Below, in pieces: positions 33,542 through 43,256 of a DNA stretch of 50,341 nucleotides. Position numbers and translations under genes: made by a program. Under the pieces are notes generated by a model. That model saw only the letters and a program-made list of their open reading frames with translations. It ran no database searches and was not told the DNA's origin. Positions within the stretch are counted from its first letter, which is position 1. Each line of letters starts with the position of its first letter. Source of the DNA: an uncultured Verrucomicrobia subdivision 3 bacterium (lineage in GTDB: Bacteria; Verrucomicrobiota; Verrucomicrobiia; Limisphaerales; UBA11358); assembly GCA_903944085.1 (NCBI GenBank), contig CAJAQO010000304.1, forward strand, positions 1 to 50,341. Direction: 5' to 3'.

Positions 33542-34201
33542 ATGCCTATCACTGTTTATATCGTGGAAGATGATGCCAAGCTGCGTGGTAGCATATACAA
33601 ATTCATCAATTTAGATCCGGATTTCACCTGTCCCAAGGCTTTTTCCTGCGGCGAGGACCTGCTCGAGTGTGAGTTTGAACCGAAGCCCGACGTGGTAATG
33701 ATTGATATCAACCTGCCCGGGATGTCGGGTATCGAATGCGTCAGCCGTCTCAAGCAGAAGTTGCCGGAAGTGCAGGTCATGATTTTGACGGTTTACGAAA
33801 ACAGCAACCGGATTTTTGAGGCGTTGACCGCCGGAGCCAGCGGGTTTCTGGTGAAGAACACGCCGCCGGACGAGGTTTTGGAAGCACTGCGGGATGTGGC
33901 CAACGGCGGCGGCCCCATGTCCAGCCACATCGCGCGCAAAGTGATCCAGGCCTTTCAACCGGCAAATAAGGCTGCCAAGCCGGGCGAAACTCCTACTCCA
34001 CGCGAACAACAAATTTTGGAACTGCTGGCCCGCGGTTTTGCTTACAAGCAGATTGCCGCCGAATTGAATCTCAGCATGGGCACGATCCAAACCCATGTGA
34101 GCCGGATCTATAAAAAACTCCATGTGAATTGCCGCATGGACGCGGTCATGAAATATCTGGACGCCACGGGTGCCCGCCCGCGTGGGCTGAGCCGGGGCTG
34201 A
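33542..34201 (+). CDS. NarL/FixJ-type response regulator
   Basis: A 219-residue regulator. The REC domain spans residues 1-120 with the acidic pair E9-D10/D11 in VYIVEDDAKLRGS, phospho-acceptor Asp55 in VVMIDINLPGMSG, and the conserved T and K later (LTVYENSN, FLVKNTPPDEVLEAL). A LuxR-type HTH follows at about 148-205: PTPREQQILELLARGFAYKQ, IAAELNLSMGTIQTHVSRIY. The ATG at 33542 gives the normal N terminus; the upstream TTG in frame overlaps the kinase stop. It is the cognate partner of the HisKA_3 kinase immediately upstream. Likely targets are the flanking GH43-like, FAD oxidoreductase or giant secreted protein genes; no binding site was recognised. Confidence 0.93.
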   Translation: MPITVYIVEDDAKLRGSIYKFINLDPDFTCPKAFSCGEDLLECEFEPKPDVVMIDINLPGMSGIECVSRLKQKLPEVQVMILTVYENSNRIFEALTAGASGFLVKNTPPDEVLEALRDVANGGGPMSSHIARKVIQAFQPANKAAKPGETPTPREQQILELLARGFAYKQIAAELNLSMGTIQTHVSRIYKKLHVNCRMDAVMKYLDATGARPRGLSRG

Positions 34202-34464
34202 TTCTGCTTATGTTTAAAGCTTTTTGAGTATGATGTCTTGAGCCGTTTCGCCGGCTGCCAAAATCTTCCAAGCGATTCACAGTTTATGCTTTTTGGATAA
34301 AACGCTTAAAAAAGGCATGGTTAGCGAATGGAATTGGTGAAACTGCTGGAATCATCATCAAATACTTATACGACTTCAACTCCTGGGCAATTCATGGGAA
34401 ACTGCACAAGACCATAATTGTATCTCGAAAATCCGCATAAACTGCAACAGTTCCCAAAACTCAT

Positions 34465-37400
34465 ATGACCTCCCAGCCAAATCATTTTAAGAAAAATTTC
34501 CCGCATGTTGCGAAGCTGGCACTGGCAATCATTTTTGCTGCCTCACCAATTGTCGCTTCAAAAGCGGCCAGCTTTTTTTGGGTCGGCGGCGGCAGCACCG
34601 CCAGCGCCCCGGCCAGCGGTAATTGGGACACCACGACAACAGCTTGGAGCACGACCGCCACCGGTTCGCCGACTACGGCTTGGGGAGCAGCTGGTAGCAC
34701 GGCGGTTTTTGGCGGGGTGGATGGAATCTACGGTGTGAATGTTAATGCGACCGTTAATAAACCCCAAATATTGCTTTTCAACAATTCCGGTTACACGCTC
34801 TCAAATGCGACCACGCCGCAAACCATCACGTTTAACAACACCGGATCGGGAGCCGCGCCCAACATCCAAGTTGCCTCTGGCAAAATTGCTACCATCGGAA
34901 CCAATGTCACGGTCACTTCCACGATCACTACCATTTGGGGCAATATCCAATCAACCGCTGGTGGCGAACTCGATATTGCAAACGGCGGCACGCTGCTAAT
35001 CGGAGGAAGCACGGTTGGCCAGGTGGGGGCGGGGACTTTGACCAGTGTGAAGACGGGTGGTAAAATGACCGTCCAGTCAACGTCGGGAACTTTAATTCTT
35101 GGTTCGCAAGTCTCTGACAATTGCACCTTAAGCGTGGATGGCGGAGCCGTTGCCTTCCAGGGAAGCACCGTTGTCAAAGTTGGTGGGAACGGCACCGCAG
35201 CAAGCCTTGGTGGCACCATTACCGTCAACTCTGGCTCCTTCAGTATGTTCTCCGGAAACACCACTGTCGCGATGACCAATGGAGTCCTCGCTGGAAACCT
35301 TGGCACCAATAACCTGAACGGTGGTGTCTTGAGCGTGAACAAAATTGTTCAGGGAGCGGGTAATGGCTACATCAATTTCAACGGCGGCACGTTGCAGGCC
35401 GTCAACGGCGCGTTTGCTTCATCCTTCTTGAACGGGCTGACCGCCGCGTATCTCCGCAACGGTGGTGCGATCATCGACAACAATGGATTTGGCATTACCA
35501 TCGGCCAGGCGCTGTTGCACAGCACGATTGCCGGTGATTTTGCCACGGATGGCGGTTTGACAGTGACCAATTCCGGAGCGGCCGGTTCGCTCACCTTGAC
35601 CAATGCCAATACTTACAATGGTCCGACGAGCGTAAAGGCCGGAGCCTATCTTGCAACCACCACCCGCAGCACTGGTGGTGGCTCTTACACGATTAACGAT
35701 GCGGCGACGTTGGAGGTGCAAGTTCCGTCTGCTGGCGGACAACTGGCAATGAATAGCTTAACGGAAGGAACCGCCGGCAATTTGACCAATGTGTTTACGC
35801 TCGGCGCCAACGCGAGCACGACTACTCCGGCGGTGGCTGTAAACGGCGCTTTGACCCTCAACGGCACGGTCACGGTCAACGTCAGCGGCGGCAGTTTCAC
35901 CGGCCCCAACACTTATCCGTTGATCAGCTACGGTTCGATTTCCGGTCCGGGAAATTTTTTTGCGGGAGTATTGCCTGCTATTTCCGGTTACGTTGTCACC
36001 TTGACCAATGATACCACGGCAAAAAAAGTCGAACTGGTGCTGGCAACGCCGCCACCTTCCGTGAGTTGGGCGGTGGGGAGCGGCGCGTGGGATACAAGCA
36101 CATACAACTGGGTTCCTTTGGGTGGTGGCAGTGCCACAAACTATTACGAGGGAGCGGTTGCCGCCTTTGATGACAGCGCCAGCGGGTCGAGTCCGATCAC
36201 GGTGACGCTGTCGGCCAACCGGACGCCGGTCGTCATCACCAACAATTCCACAAAGAATTATGTTTTCGCGGGAAGCTATAACCTCACCGCTCCGCAATTG
36301 GTGAAGAGTGGGAGCAGCACATTGACGCTGGACAACGGCAACGGCAACGCCTTCGGCGGTGTCTTGATCAACAGCGGAACCGTCCAGGTCGGCAACAACG
36401 ACACCGGCGGCAGCCTTGGTTTGGTCGGTATCACCAATAACGGAACCTTGCAGTTCAACCGGACGGACAATGTGACGGTGGCAAATGTCATTTCCGGCGC
36501 CGGCGGCGTTGTCCAATCGGGCACCGGCGTGGCGACCTTGACCGGGGCTGACACTTACACCGGGAATACGGTCATCAGCGCTGGAAGATTGGCCGTGACA
36601 CCCACCAGCACGGGCGCGGGTAATTATACCGTGGCCGATGGCGCGGCGTTGGAGGTGCAGCTCGCCGCTGCCGGCGCTTCGTTGACCAACAACAACCTGA
36701 CTCTCGGCACAGCAGGTGCCGTGACCAATGTTTTCACCCTCGGCACATTTGCCAGCACGACTGTTCCGGCCGTCAAGGTTAACGGCACGCTGGCCCTGAA
36801 TGGAACCGTGGCCGTGAATGTGAGCGGATCGGGATTCACGCCGGGAACTTATCTCCTGATGTCCTATGGCTCCATTTCCGGTTCGGGCAGTTTTGTGCTG
36901 GTCGGAGCGCCGCAGCTAAACACGAACATGGTCACGTTAATCAACGATACCACCGCCAAGCAGTTGAAGCTTGTCTATGCCCCTGCCAGCAGTTTGATTT
37001 GGGACGCCGGAAACACAGCCAACGGCACGACTATTGACGCCGCCAGCGGAACCTGGGACATGAATCTCGGAAACCCGGTGTGGAACAGCAACGGGGCCAA
37101 CACGCCCTGGGTGAATGCGGCTGGCGCGACTTTTGGCGGCGCGGACGGCACGTGGGTCATCACCCTGGCGACGAACATTTCCACTACCTCGCTCACCTTC
37201 AGCAACAGCGGCTATACCATTTCTGCGGCCGCACCGGCAAACCTCACGCTGGCTACCAACGGCACCGGCGCATTCCCGAACCTCAAAGTTGACACCGGCA
37301 AAACCGCTGCCATCGGCACCAATGTGACGCTGCAAACCACGGGCAACAACAATATAATCATGGGTGGGCCAGCGGGCACGGCTAATGGCGGCGGGGAACT

Positions 37401-38745
37401 TGATATCAACAACGGCGGCATCATGCAACACAACGGTGGTGGCACCATGGGATTGGTCGGCATCGGCACGGTGCTCAATGTCAATACGGGTGGCATCTGT
37501 CGCATGACCGGAAATCTTCCCTTTGGTTTTCTGCTGGGATCGCTGCCCAATGACAACTGCACGCTGAACGTAAACGGCGGCACGGTCTATTTTGCCGGCG
37601 GCGTTTTGCACATCGGCGGCAACGGCACAGCAGGTAACGTCGCGGGCACGCTCAACGTGAATTCCGGTTCGTTCAGCATGGCCGTCACCAACACCACGGT
37701 CCCGATGATGTTGGGCGTCCTCTCCGGAAACCTGGGCACGAATAATCTGAACGGCGGAACATTAAGCGTGAACCAGGTTGTGAAAGGCAATGTCGGGGCG
37801 ACGGCGATTTTTAATTTCAACGGCGGCACGTTGCGCGCGGTCAATGGCGCTTTGGCCGCCAACTTCCTGACCGGCCTGGACACCGCCAACGTCCGCAACA
37901 ATGGCGCGCTCATAGACAACAACGGATTCAATCTTATCGTCGGACAATCTTTGGTGCATAGCACCGTTGCGGGGGATAATGCCGCGGACGGCGGTTTGAC
38001 CAGCAGCGGTTCCGGTTCATTGACGCTGACCGGTGCCTGCACTTATACCGGCAACACGACCATCAGCGCGGGCCGGCTGGCCTTGTCCGGCGGCGGTTCC
38101 ATCGCCAGCAGCGCCTCGATTGTCGTGGCTGGCGGCGCAACTTTTGACGTGTCGGCCGTCACTTTTGCCCTGGGTTTCAGCCAGGTCTTGAGCAACCGCA
38201 CCTCGACAGCGGCGCTGGTCGGAAATGTGGATGCAAGCGCTGGAACGGTTTCGCTGAATTACAGTTCCGGCACGCCTTCGTTCTCGGTCACCAATGGCAC
38301 GCTGACCTTGTCCGGTTCGACGGTATTCACAGTTAACAACATCGGCTCACCTTTTGCGGCGGGCAGCTACAAACTCGTGGCGACCAACACGGCGGGACTG
38401 GTCACTGGCACGTTGCCAGCGGTTGTCGTCAGCGGTTCCGGTGTCGTCGGCGGGGCCATCTCCTCATTGCAGACTATCAACGGTGAATTATATCTGGTGG
38501 TGACCTCACCACAACCGCCGGTCATCACCGGCATTGGCATCAGCGGAATGACATTGATCCTGACTGCGACCAACGGCGTTGGCAACGGCACTTACATCTT
38601 ATTGCAAAGCACCAATATCACGCTGCCTCTGAGTCAGTGGACACCGGTGTTGACCAACAACTTTGATGGCAGCGGCAACTTGAACTTGTCCACGAACATT
38701 GTCACCCCCGGAGCACAACAGCAGTTCTACATATTATCACAATAA
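34465..38745 (+). CDS. Giant secreted protein with autotransporter-associated beta-strand repeats
   Basis: A 1426-residue exported protein. A signal peptide (about 1-35, VAKLALAIIFAASPIVASKA) precedes a Gly/Thr/Asn-rich beta-helix. PATR-type repeats are clear: SGSLTLTGACTYTGNTTISA, GRLALSGG, SGTGVATLTGADTYTGNTVI. Residues about 38-395 and about 842-1205 are two copies of one module, including FNNSGYTLSNA versus FSNSGYTISAA, and LSGNLGTNNLNGGTLSVNQV versus LAGNLGTNNLNGGVLSVNKI. There is no outer-membrane translocator barrel; the C terminus is a small beta domain ending QQFYILSQ. It is thus a surface or matrix protein of unknown function, with repeats typical of large verrucomicrobial secreted proteins. 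Confidence 0.82.
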   Translation: MTSQPNHFKKNFPHVAKLALAIIFAASPIVASKAASFFWVGGGSTASAPASGNWDTTTTAWSTTATGSPTTAWGAAGSTAVFGGVDGIYGVNVNATVNKPQILLFNNSGYTLSNATTPQTITFNNTGSGAAPNIQVASGKIATIGTNVTVTSTITTIWGNIQSTAGGELDIANGGTLLIGGSTVGQVGAGTLTSVKTGGKMTVQSTSGTLILGSQVSDNCTLSVDGGAVAFQGSTVVKVGGNGTAASLGGTITVNSGSFSMFSGNTTVAMTNGVLAGNLGTNNLNGGVLSVNKIVQGAGNGYINFNGGTLQAVNGAFASSFLNGLTAAYLRNGGAIIDNNGFGITIGQALLHSTIAGDFATDGGLTVTNSGAAGSLTLTNANTYNGPTSVKAGAYLATTTRSTGGGSYTINDAATLEVQVPSAGGQLAMNSLTEGTAGNLTNVFTLGANASTTTPAVAVNGALTLNGTVTVNVSGGSFTGPNTYPLISYGSISGPGNFFAGVLPAISGYVVTLTNDTTAKKVELVLATPPPSVSWAVGSGAWDTSTYNWVPLGGGSATNYYEGAVAAFDDSASGSSPITVTLSANRTPVVITNNSTKNYVFAGSYNLTAPQLVKSGSSTLTLDNGNGNAFGGVLINSGTVQVGNNDTGGSLGLVGITNNGTLQFNRTDNVTVANVISGAGGVVQSGTGVATLTGADTYTGNTVISAGRLAVTPTSTGAGNYTVADGAALEVQLAAAGASLTNNNLTLGTAGAVTNVFTLGTFASTTVPAVKVNGTLALNGTVAVNVSGSGFTPGTYLLMSYGSISGSGSFVLVGAPQLNTNMVTLINDTTAKQLKLVYAPASSLIWDAGNTANGTTIDAASGTWDMNLGNPVWNSNGANTPWVNAAGATFGGADGTWVITLATNISTTSLTFSNSGYTISAAAPANLTLATNGTGAFPNLKVDTGKTAAIGTNVTLQTTGNNNIIMGGPAGTANGGGELDINNGGIMQHNGGGTMGLVGIGTVLNVNTGGICRMTGNLPFGFLLGSLPNDNCTLNVNGGTVYFAGGVLHIGGNGTAGNVAGTLNVNSGSFSMAVTNTTVPMMLGVLSGNLGTNNLNGGTLSVNQVVKGNVGATAIFNFNGGTLRAVNGALAANFLTGLDTANVRNNGALIDNNGFNLIVGQSLVHSTVAGDNAADGGLTSSGSGSLTLTGACTYTGNTTISAGRLALSGGGSIASSASIVVAGGATFDVSAVTFALGFSQVLSNRTSTAALVGNVDASAGTVSLNYSSGTPSFSVTNGTLTLSGSTVFTVNNIGSPFAAGSYKLVATNTAGLVTGTLPAVVVSGSGVVGGAISSLQTINGELYLVVTSPQPPVITGIGISGMTLILTATNGVGNGTYILLQSTNITLPLSQWTPVLTNNFDGSGNLNLSTNIVTPGAQQQFYILSQ

Positions 38746-38790
38746 CCAATAGATCCTAAGATTGTGGGTAGGTGTATTAGGAGCGCGGAC

Positions 38791-38805
38791 GAACATCCGA
38801 TGTTC
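38791..38805. promoter_or_regulatory. Palindrome GAACAT-CCG-ATGTTC, possible operator
   Basis: A perfect 6-bp inverted repeat with a 3-bp spacer lies 177 bp upstream of the giant LamG gene and 46 bp after the preceding stop. It has the shape of a dimeric repressor site, but it does not match a known box with confidence and has no second copy that I saw. Confidence 0.25.
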
Positions 38806-38981
38806 AAATGTTTATGTGACTGTATGATGTGAGACAGTTGTGCAAGATTGCATCATCGTCTCGAAGTATGCTATTATTGTGCAGAGCCAGTCCATCAATC
38901 CTTTGAAGACGATTTTGACTCTGTGATTTGCCTCGCCGAGGCATGTTGATTGACTGCAACCTTGGTAAACACTTAGTTTGA

Positions 38982-41900
38982 ATGAAAAAAAGCAATTCTT
39001 TTCAGGAAATGGCCAAGGCGGCCTGTAGCCCGTCTTTTGCGGCGTTTGTGGCTGTTCTATTGGTGACCTCGTCAACTGTTTGGGCGACGCCGCCGACCCC
39101 GGTCTTGCATTACTCTTTTGACGATGGTCCCGGAACGGTCAACGCGGCGGATACGGGTGTGGCCCCAGCGGCCAACGGCATCTTCAATGGATCGGCCACG
39201 CGCACGGTTGTCACGCCCACGGGCAGCGGATACGCGCTGGATTTGTCAACCTCGGGCGGCAGTGATTATGTTTATAATCACGACAATCCGGCCAAGCTGA
39301 ACGGCATGAGCAACATTACCATGACCTGCTGGGTCAATTTGCAGGCCAACCAAAATACGAGTGACCGCCTCATCAGCAAATTCAGCACGACGGCCGGTTT
39401 TGATTTCAGATTTAACAACGCCACCGCCAACAGTGCCCAGCTTATCTTTGAGTTGAACACCAATAGCGGGTCATCGGCAAGCGCTTCGGCCAACATCAAT
39501 GCCCTCAACCAATGGGTCTTTGTGGCGGTGACCTATAATGGCAGTGGCACCAGCAGCAGTCAGGTTAATTTCTATTCCGGACTGACCAATGTGTCGGTGA
39601 GTCAGTTGGGCACAGCGCAAACCATTACGGTGGCGCGCGGTCCCGGGATTGTGGATACAACCAATGACTTCCGGGTGGGTAGCACAGCGGCTTCGACATC
39701 GGATCGCACACCGCCAGCGTGGTTTGATGACGTGCAGGTGTTTAACACGGTGCTTTCGCAATCGGACTTGGAAGCGGTTCGATTGGAGAACGGATCCCTT
39801 CCTTTATTGCAAATCACGACCCAGCCTTTCAGCAAAGCGACCTATGAGAGCAGCAATGTGACCTTTACGGTGGCGGCCAACCAGACGGCGACCTATCAGT
39901 GGTATGTGAACGGGACGAATGTTGGGAACCTGATCGTAAATGCGACCAACAGCACACTGGCGTTGACAGCGGTGACGACAAACATGAATGGAAACATCTA
40001 TGCCTGCTTAGTGGGCAATGCACTTACGAACATGTGGAGTTCGACCGCAACACTGACGGTAGTGCCGTTGTCCAGCTATGGCGCTCCGCGCCCGGTGTTA
40101 TTGGACTTTGGGCCGACGACGGTGGCCAACAGTTCGGATGCGCAATTAAGCCTGGGGCATTATTCGGGGGCGGTGCCGAGCAGTGACATCAGTTGGAACC
40201 AGATACAGAATGCGGATGTGACGAGTGGCTTGACCTTTTCGGACGGCTTGGCAGCTCCCGGTGTGTCGGTGATTATTGGCCGCTGTGATGCTGGTGTCAG
40301 CAATATGGTGGATTACGCCAACAAGAACATCACCTCCAGCGCGTTGGGCGGATCCAAAAACACCGGCATATACGCCAACACTAGTCCAATGAAGGACGGA
40401 ATCTATAATGGACCAACGGGAACTACTACTTTCACGAATTCCGTTGGCTTTCGAATGGATGGTCTGGCCGCCGGCACCTATACTCTTTATATTGCAGGAC
40501 GTAATACAAGTTCTGCAAACACGGCACCGATGCGTTTTTTTGCCACGCACGGCGTCAGCGCCACGACGTTTGCTTTTGATCCCAACACTACGCCCTATGC
40601 GGATGAAGCCAATAACAGTGCAACTTCAAGCGCTAACATTACTTACGGTGACAACTGCGCCACAGCTTTGGTGATAACGCTCGGATCTGGCGATTCGCTA
40701 TTCTTCGCGGTGACCGGATCATCCACCAACGAGCCGCGCGGATTTTTGAATTGCGTAGAGATAGTCCCGGGGTTGCCGGTGCTGACAAACTTTCCGGTGA
40801 CAATTAATGCACAACCGGGCAGTGCCACGGTTTATGCGGGTTACAACGTGGCGCTGGCCGGCACTTATAGCGGGCCGGCGCCGTTGTATTATCAATGGTA
40901 TTCAAACAATGTGGCGATTAGCGGGGCGACGAGCGGGAGTCTGACGTTGTCGAACGTGGCGGCGGGGATGTCGGGCAGTTATTACAATGTCATTGTCACC
41001 AACCAGTATAATTCGGTGGCGGTCAGTTCAAATGCGACATTGACGGTGGTTCCAGTGTTCAGCACGGGGTTGTTGAGCAACATCTGGAACATCCTGCCAG
41101 GGCAGCAATTTTATGTGGACGTGACGGACGGCGGGGAGCGGAGTCTGGCGTATGACGCGGCGACGACGAATCTGTTGTTGATGAGTCATATTCCAACGAA
41201 CAACATCGTGGTGCTGGATCCGGCGACGGGGACGAACCTGTATTTCATGAACTTGCAATCTATTGCGGCAGGTGCCGGCGGGTTGAACATGATTGCCGTG
41301 GCGGATGACGGGGTGGTGTATGGGGCGAATGTGGTGGCGGATGCGAACAGTTTGGATGGGACGGGCAATTATAATCTCTGGCAGTGGGCCGATGACGGTT
41401 CCAATACCGTGCCGGTGAATCTGTTTTCCGGTGATCCGGGATATTATATTTCATCCAGTCCCGAGCCGGATTTGCGTTTTGGGGACAATCTGACGGTGCG
41501 TGGGGCGGGAGCGGATACGCAGATCTTGATCGCGCCCGGCCGTGATACGAATGGTTATGGGGCGAACGTGATCTTGTTCACGACGCCGGACGGTTTAAAC
41601 TTCAACGGGGAAAACATCGCGGTGTCCGGGGTGCCGTCAGGGTTTGCGCAATTTGGGCTGGCGTTCGGGCCGGGGACGAACACGTTTTGGGCGAAGACGA
41701 CGAATGCGCCGTTGTATTTGATCCAGTTTGACATGAACTCGCAGACGGGAGCGGTGTTGTATGCGTTTGGGGCGAGCAACGGGGTGCCGAACACGTTTGT
41801 GTATTCGGGAGTGAACACGAACGAGACGTGGCTGGCGGGGATTATGAATATGCCGTCGGGGGTTCCCGGTAATATCCGTCTCTACGACATAACGAATTTG

Positions 41901-42281
41901 ACGGTCGGGCCGGTGCTGGCGGATCAGGAGATTAATTTGACCACCAATGGCACGGCATTCCTTGGCGGCACGGGGACCGGGTCAATTGCGTTTGGGGATG
42001 GAAATTTATACACGCTGTTTGGGAACAACGGGATTCGGGCGTTTGCGATCAACACGAACCTGGCGCCGTTTAGAATTACGAGCATCGTCACGGGCGGCTC
42101 GTCGGTGGTATTGACGTGGGTGAGCGTGGCGGGACATTCGTATCAGGTGCAGGTGAAGGGGGCGTTGACGGCTGCGAACTGGTCGAATGTGGGATCGGCG
42201 ATCATGGCGACGGGGTCAAGCACGTCGGCGACCAACGGGATCAGCGGGGCGACGCAATTTTATCGTGTCCAAGGCAATTGA
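38982..42281 (+). CDS. Giant secreted LamG/Ig-domain protein
   Basis: A 1099-residue exported protein. A signal peptide ends near VWATPP (about residue 36). A LamG/concanavalin-like domain spans about 40-270 ([29 protein letters not shown]-like strand, [13 protein letters not shown]-like end). An Ig-like domain follows at about 275-360. A galactose-binding-like region at about 365-595 includes [21 protein letters not shown] second Ig-like domain lies at about 605-690, and a propeller-like C-terminal half follows ([40 protein letters not shown]). The end, [15 protein letters not shown], is the usual terminal beta domain of this phylum. The LamG DNA is almost identical to that in the 43257 gene. 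Probably binds a glycan outside the cell; not an enzyme as far as visible. Confidence 0.8.
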   Translation: MKKSNSFQEMAKAACSPSFAAFVAVLLVTSSTVWATPPTPVLHYSFDDGPGTVNAADTGVAPAANGIFNGSATRTVVTPTGSGYALDLSTSGGSDYVYNHDNPAKLNGMSNITMTCWVNLQANQNTSDRLISKFSTTAGFDFRFNNATANSAQLIFELNTNSGSSASASANINALNQWVFVAVTYNGSGTSSSQVNFYSGLTNVSVSQLGTAQTITVARGPGIVDTTNDFRVGSTAASTSDRTPPAWFDDVQVFNTVLSQSDLEAVRLENGSLPLLQITTQPFSKATYESSNVTFTVAANQTATYQWYVNGTNVGNLIVNATNSTLALTAVTTNMNGNIYACLVGNALTNMWSSTATLTVVPLSSYGAPRPVLLDFGPTTVANSSDAQLSLGHYSGAVPSSDISWNQIQNADVTSGLTFSDGLAAPGVSVIIGRCDAGVSNMVDYANKNITSSALGGSKNTGIYANTSPMKDGIYNGPTGTTTFTNSVGFRMDGLAAGTYTLYIAGRNTSSANTAPMRFFATHGVSATTFAFDPNTTPYADEANNSATSSANITYGDNCATALVITLGSGDSLFFAVTGSSTNEPRGFLNCVEIVPGLPVLTNFPVTINAQPGSATVYAGYNVALAGTYSGPAPLYYQWYSNNVAISGATSGSLTLSNVAAGMSGSYYNVIVTNQYNSVAVSSNATLTVVPVFSTGLLSNIWNILPGQQFYVDVTDGGERSLAYDAATTNLLLMSHIPTNNIVVLDPATGTNLYFMNLQSIAAGAGGLNMIAVADDGVVYGANVVADANSLDGTGNYNLWQWADDGSNTVPVNLFSGDPGYYISSSPEPDLRFGDNLTVRGAGADTQILIAPGRDTNGYGANVILFTTPDGLNFNGENIAVSGVPSGFAQFGLAFGPGTNTFWAKTTNAPLYLIQFDMNSQTGAVLYAFGASNGVPNTFVYSGVNTNETWLAGIMNMPSGVPGNIRLYDITNLTVGPVLADQEINLTTNGTAFLGGTGTGSIAFGDGNLYTLFGNNGIRAFAINTNLAPFRITSIVTGGSSVVLTWVSVAGHSYQVQVKGALTAANWSNVGSAIMATGSSTSATNGISGATQFYRVQGN

Positions 42282-42303
42282 ACATCCAGCCAAAGAGAGT
42301 TCT

Positions 42304-43152
42304 TTGAACACGAAACATTTAAGGCATAACAGACTGGTGACGAAACGCGGGGCGTTTACGTTAATCGAGTTATTGGTGGTGATAGCCATCATTGCCATTT
42401 TGGCGGCGATGCTGCTGCCGGCGTTGTCAAAGGCAAAGGCGAAGGCGCAGGCCACTCAGTGCATGAGCAACAACAAGCAGTTGGAACTGGCCGATCAAAT
42501 GTATGTGGGGGATAACAAGGAAACTTTTCCTAATAATGATACGGGGACGGTAGGTAGTGACGCAGGAGCAAATGCATGGGTTCAAAACAACGTCCAAAAG
42601 TATTCTACATTGCCACCTTACCTTAGCTTCATTTCCTCCGGAGTCCTTTGGGATTACAATAAATCCTATGCCATTTATCAATGTCCAGCCAGTCATGCTT
42701 ATATTCCGGATAATAATCAGAATCCCGTTTCACACAGCCGCAGTTACTCGATTTCTGTGCAGTTGAATTGCAATTATGCGAAAACTGATTCGTTGACGCG
42801 CGAGGCGGTAAAAACGTCGGATGTTAGAAACCCCAGCGATGTGTTTGTATTCGGGGAGGAAAACCAAATCAGCATAGACAATGGCGCGTTGGGAGTTAAT
42901 TCTCTGGACACTCCCCAGATCTGGAATCTGCCGTCGGCGCGACACAACAATGCCGGTTCGTTTTCGTTTGGGGACGGGCACGCTGAGATCTGGCATTGGA
43001 AGGGAATTGTCGCCGCCCAGAACAAGATATGGAATGCGGATAATTCCCTGTCGCAAAGGCCAGTTCCGACGACAAATCCCACGCAGGGAGCCAGCGGTTC
43101 AGCCAGCGATCCAGATCTGATCAAACTATCCAATGCCCTGCCGCCGCTTTGA
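42304..43152 (+). CDS. Type II secretion-type pseudopilin, H-X9-DG class
   Basis: A 282-residue protein starting at TTG 42304, chosen for the AAAGAGAG ribosome-binding sequence six bases upstream and the [12 protein letters not shown] terminus; GTG at 42339 is an alternative. The prepilin signal is [20 protein letters not shown] followed by [14 protein letters not shown]. The C-terminal family motif [13 protein letters not shown] (H-x9-DG) is intact, unlike in the pseudopilin at 18791. It sits between two giant LamG proteins, 22 bp after the first, so it is probably co-transcribed. These pseudopilins are highly amplified in Verrucomicrobia and planctomycetes; their role is not established. 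Confidence 0.85.
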   Translation: MNTKHLRHNRLVTKRGAFTLIELLVVIAIIAILAAMLLPALSKAKAKAQATQCMSNNKQLELADQMYVGDNKETFPNNDTGTVGSDAGANAWVQNNVQKYSTLPPYLSFISSGVLWDYNKSYAIYQCPASHAYIPDNNQNPVSHSRSYSISVQLNCNYAKTDSLTREAVKTSDVRNPSDVFVFGEENQISIDNGALGVNSLDTPQIWNLPSARHNNAGSFSFGDGHAEIWHWKGIVAAQNKIWNADNSLSQRPVPTTNPTQGASGSASDPDLIKLSNALPPL

Positions 43153-43256
43153 GTTTGGGCTTGCTTCGATAAACCGGAGAGAAGAATCGGGGCATTTGGT
43201 GCAACACGCCAAAAGCACAGTAACCAGTAGTTTTTTGCAAATCCGTAAAGCCACTT

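Noticed and set aside
34202-34464. Promoter or small RNA between the response regulator and the giant repeat gene
   Set aside because: Only a weak ACTG-CAA-CAGT palindrome and AT-rich stretches were seen; nothing specific enough to call.
35700-38100. Minus-strand frames of 150-250 codons opposite the repeat protein
   Set aside because: They mirror the Gly/Thr/Asn repeat codons and carry no start signals or domains.
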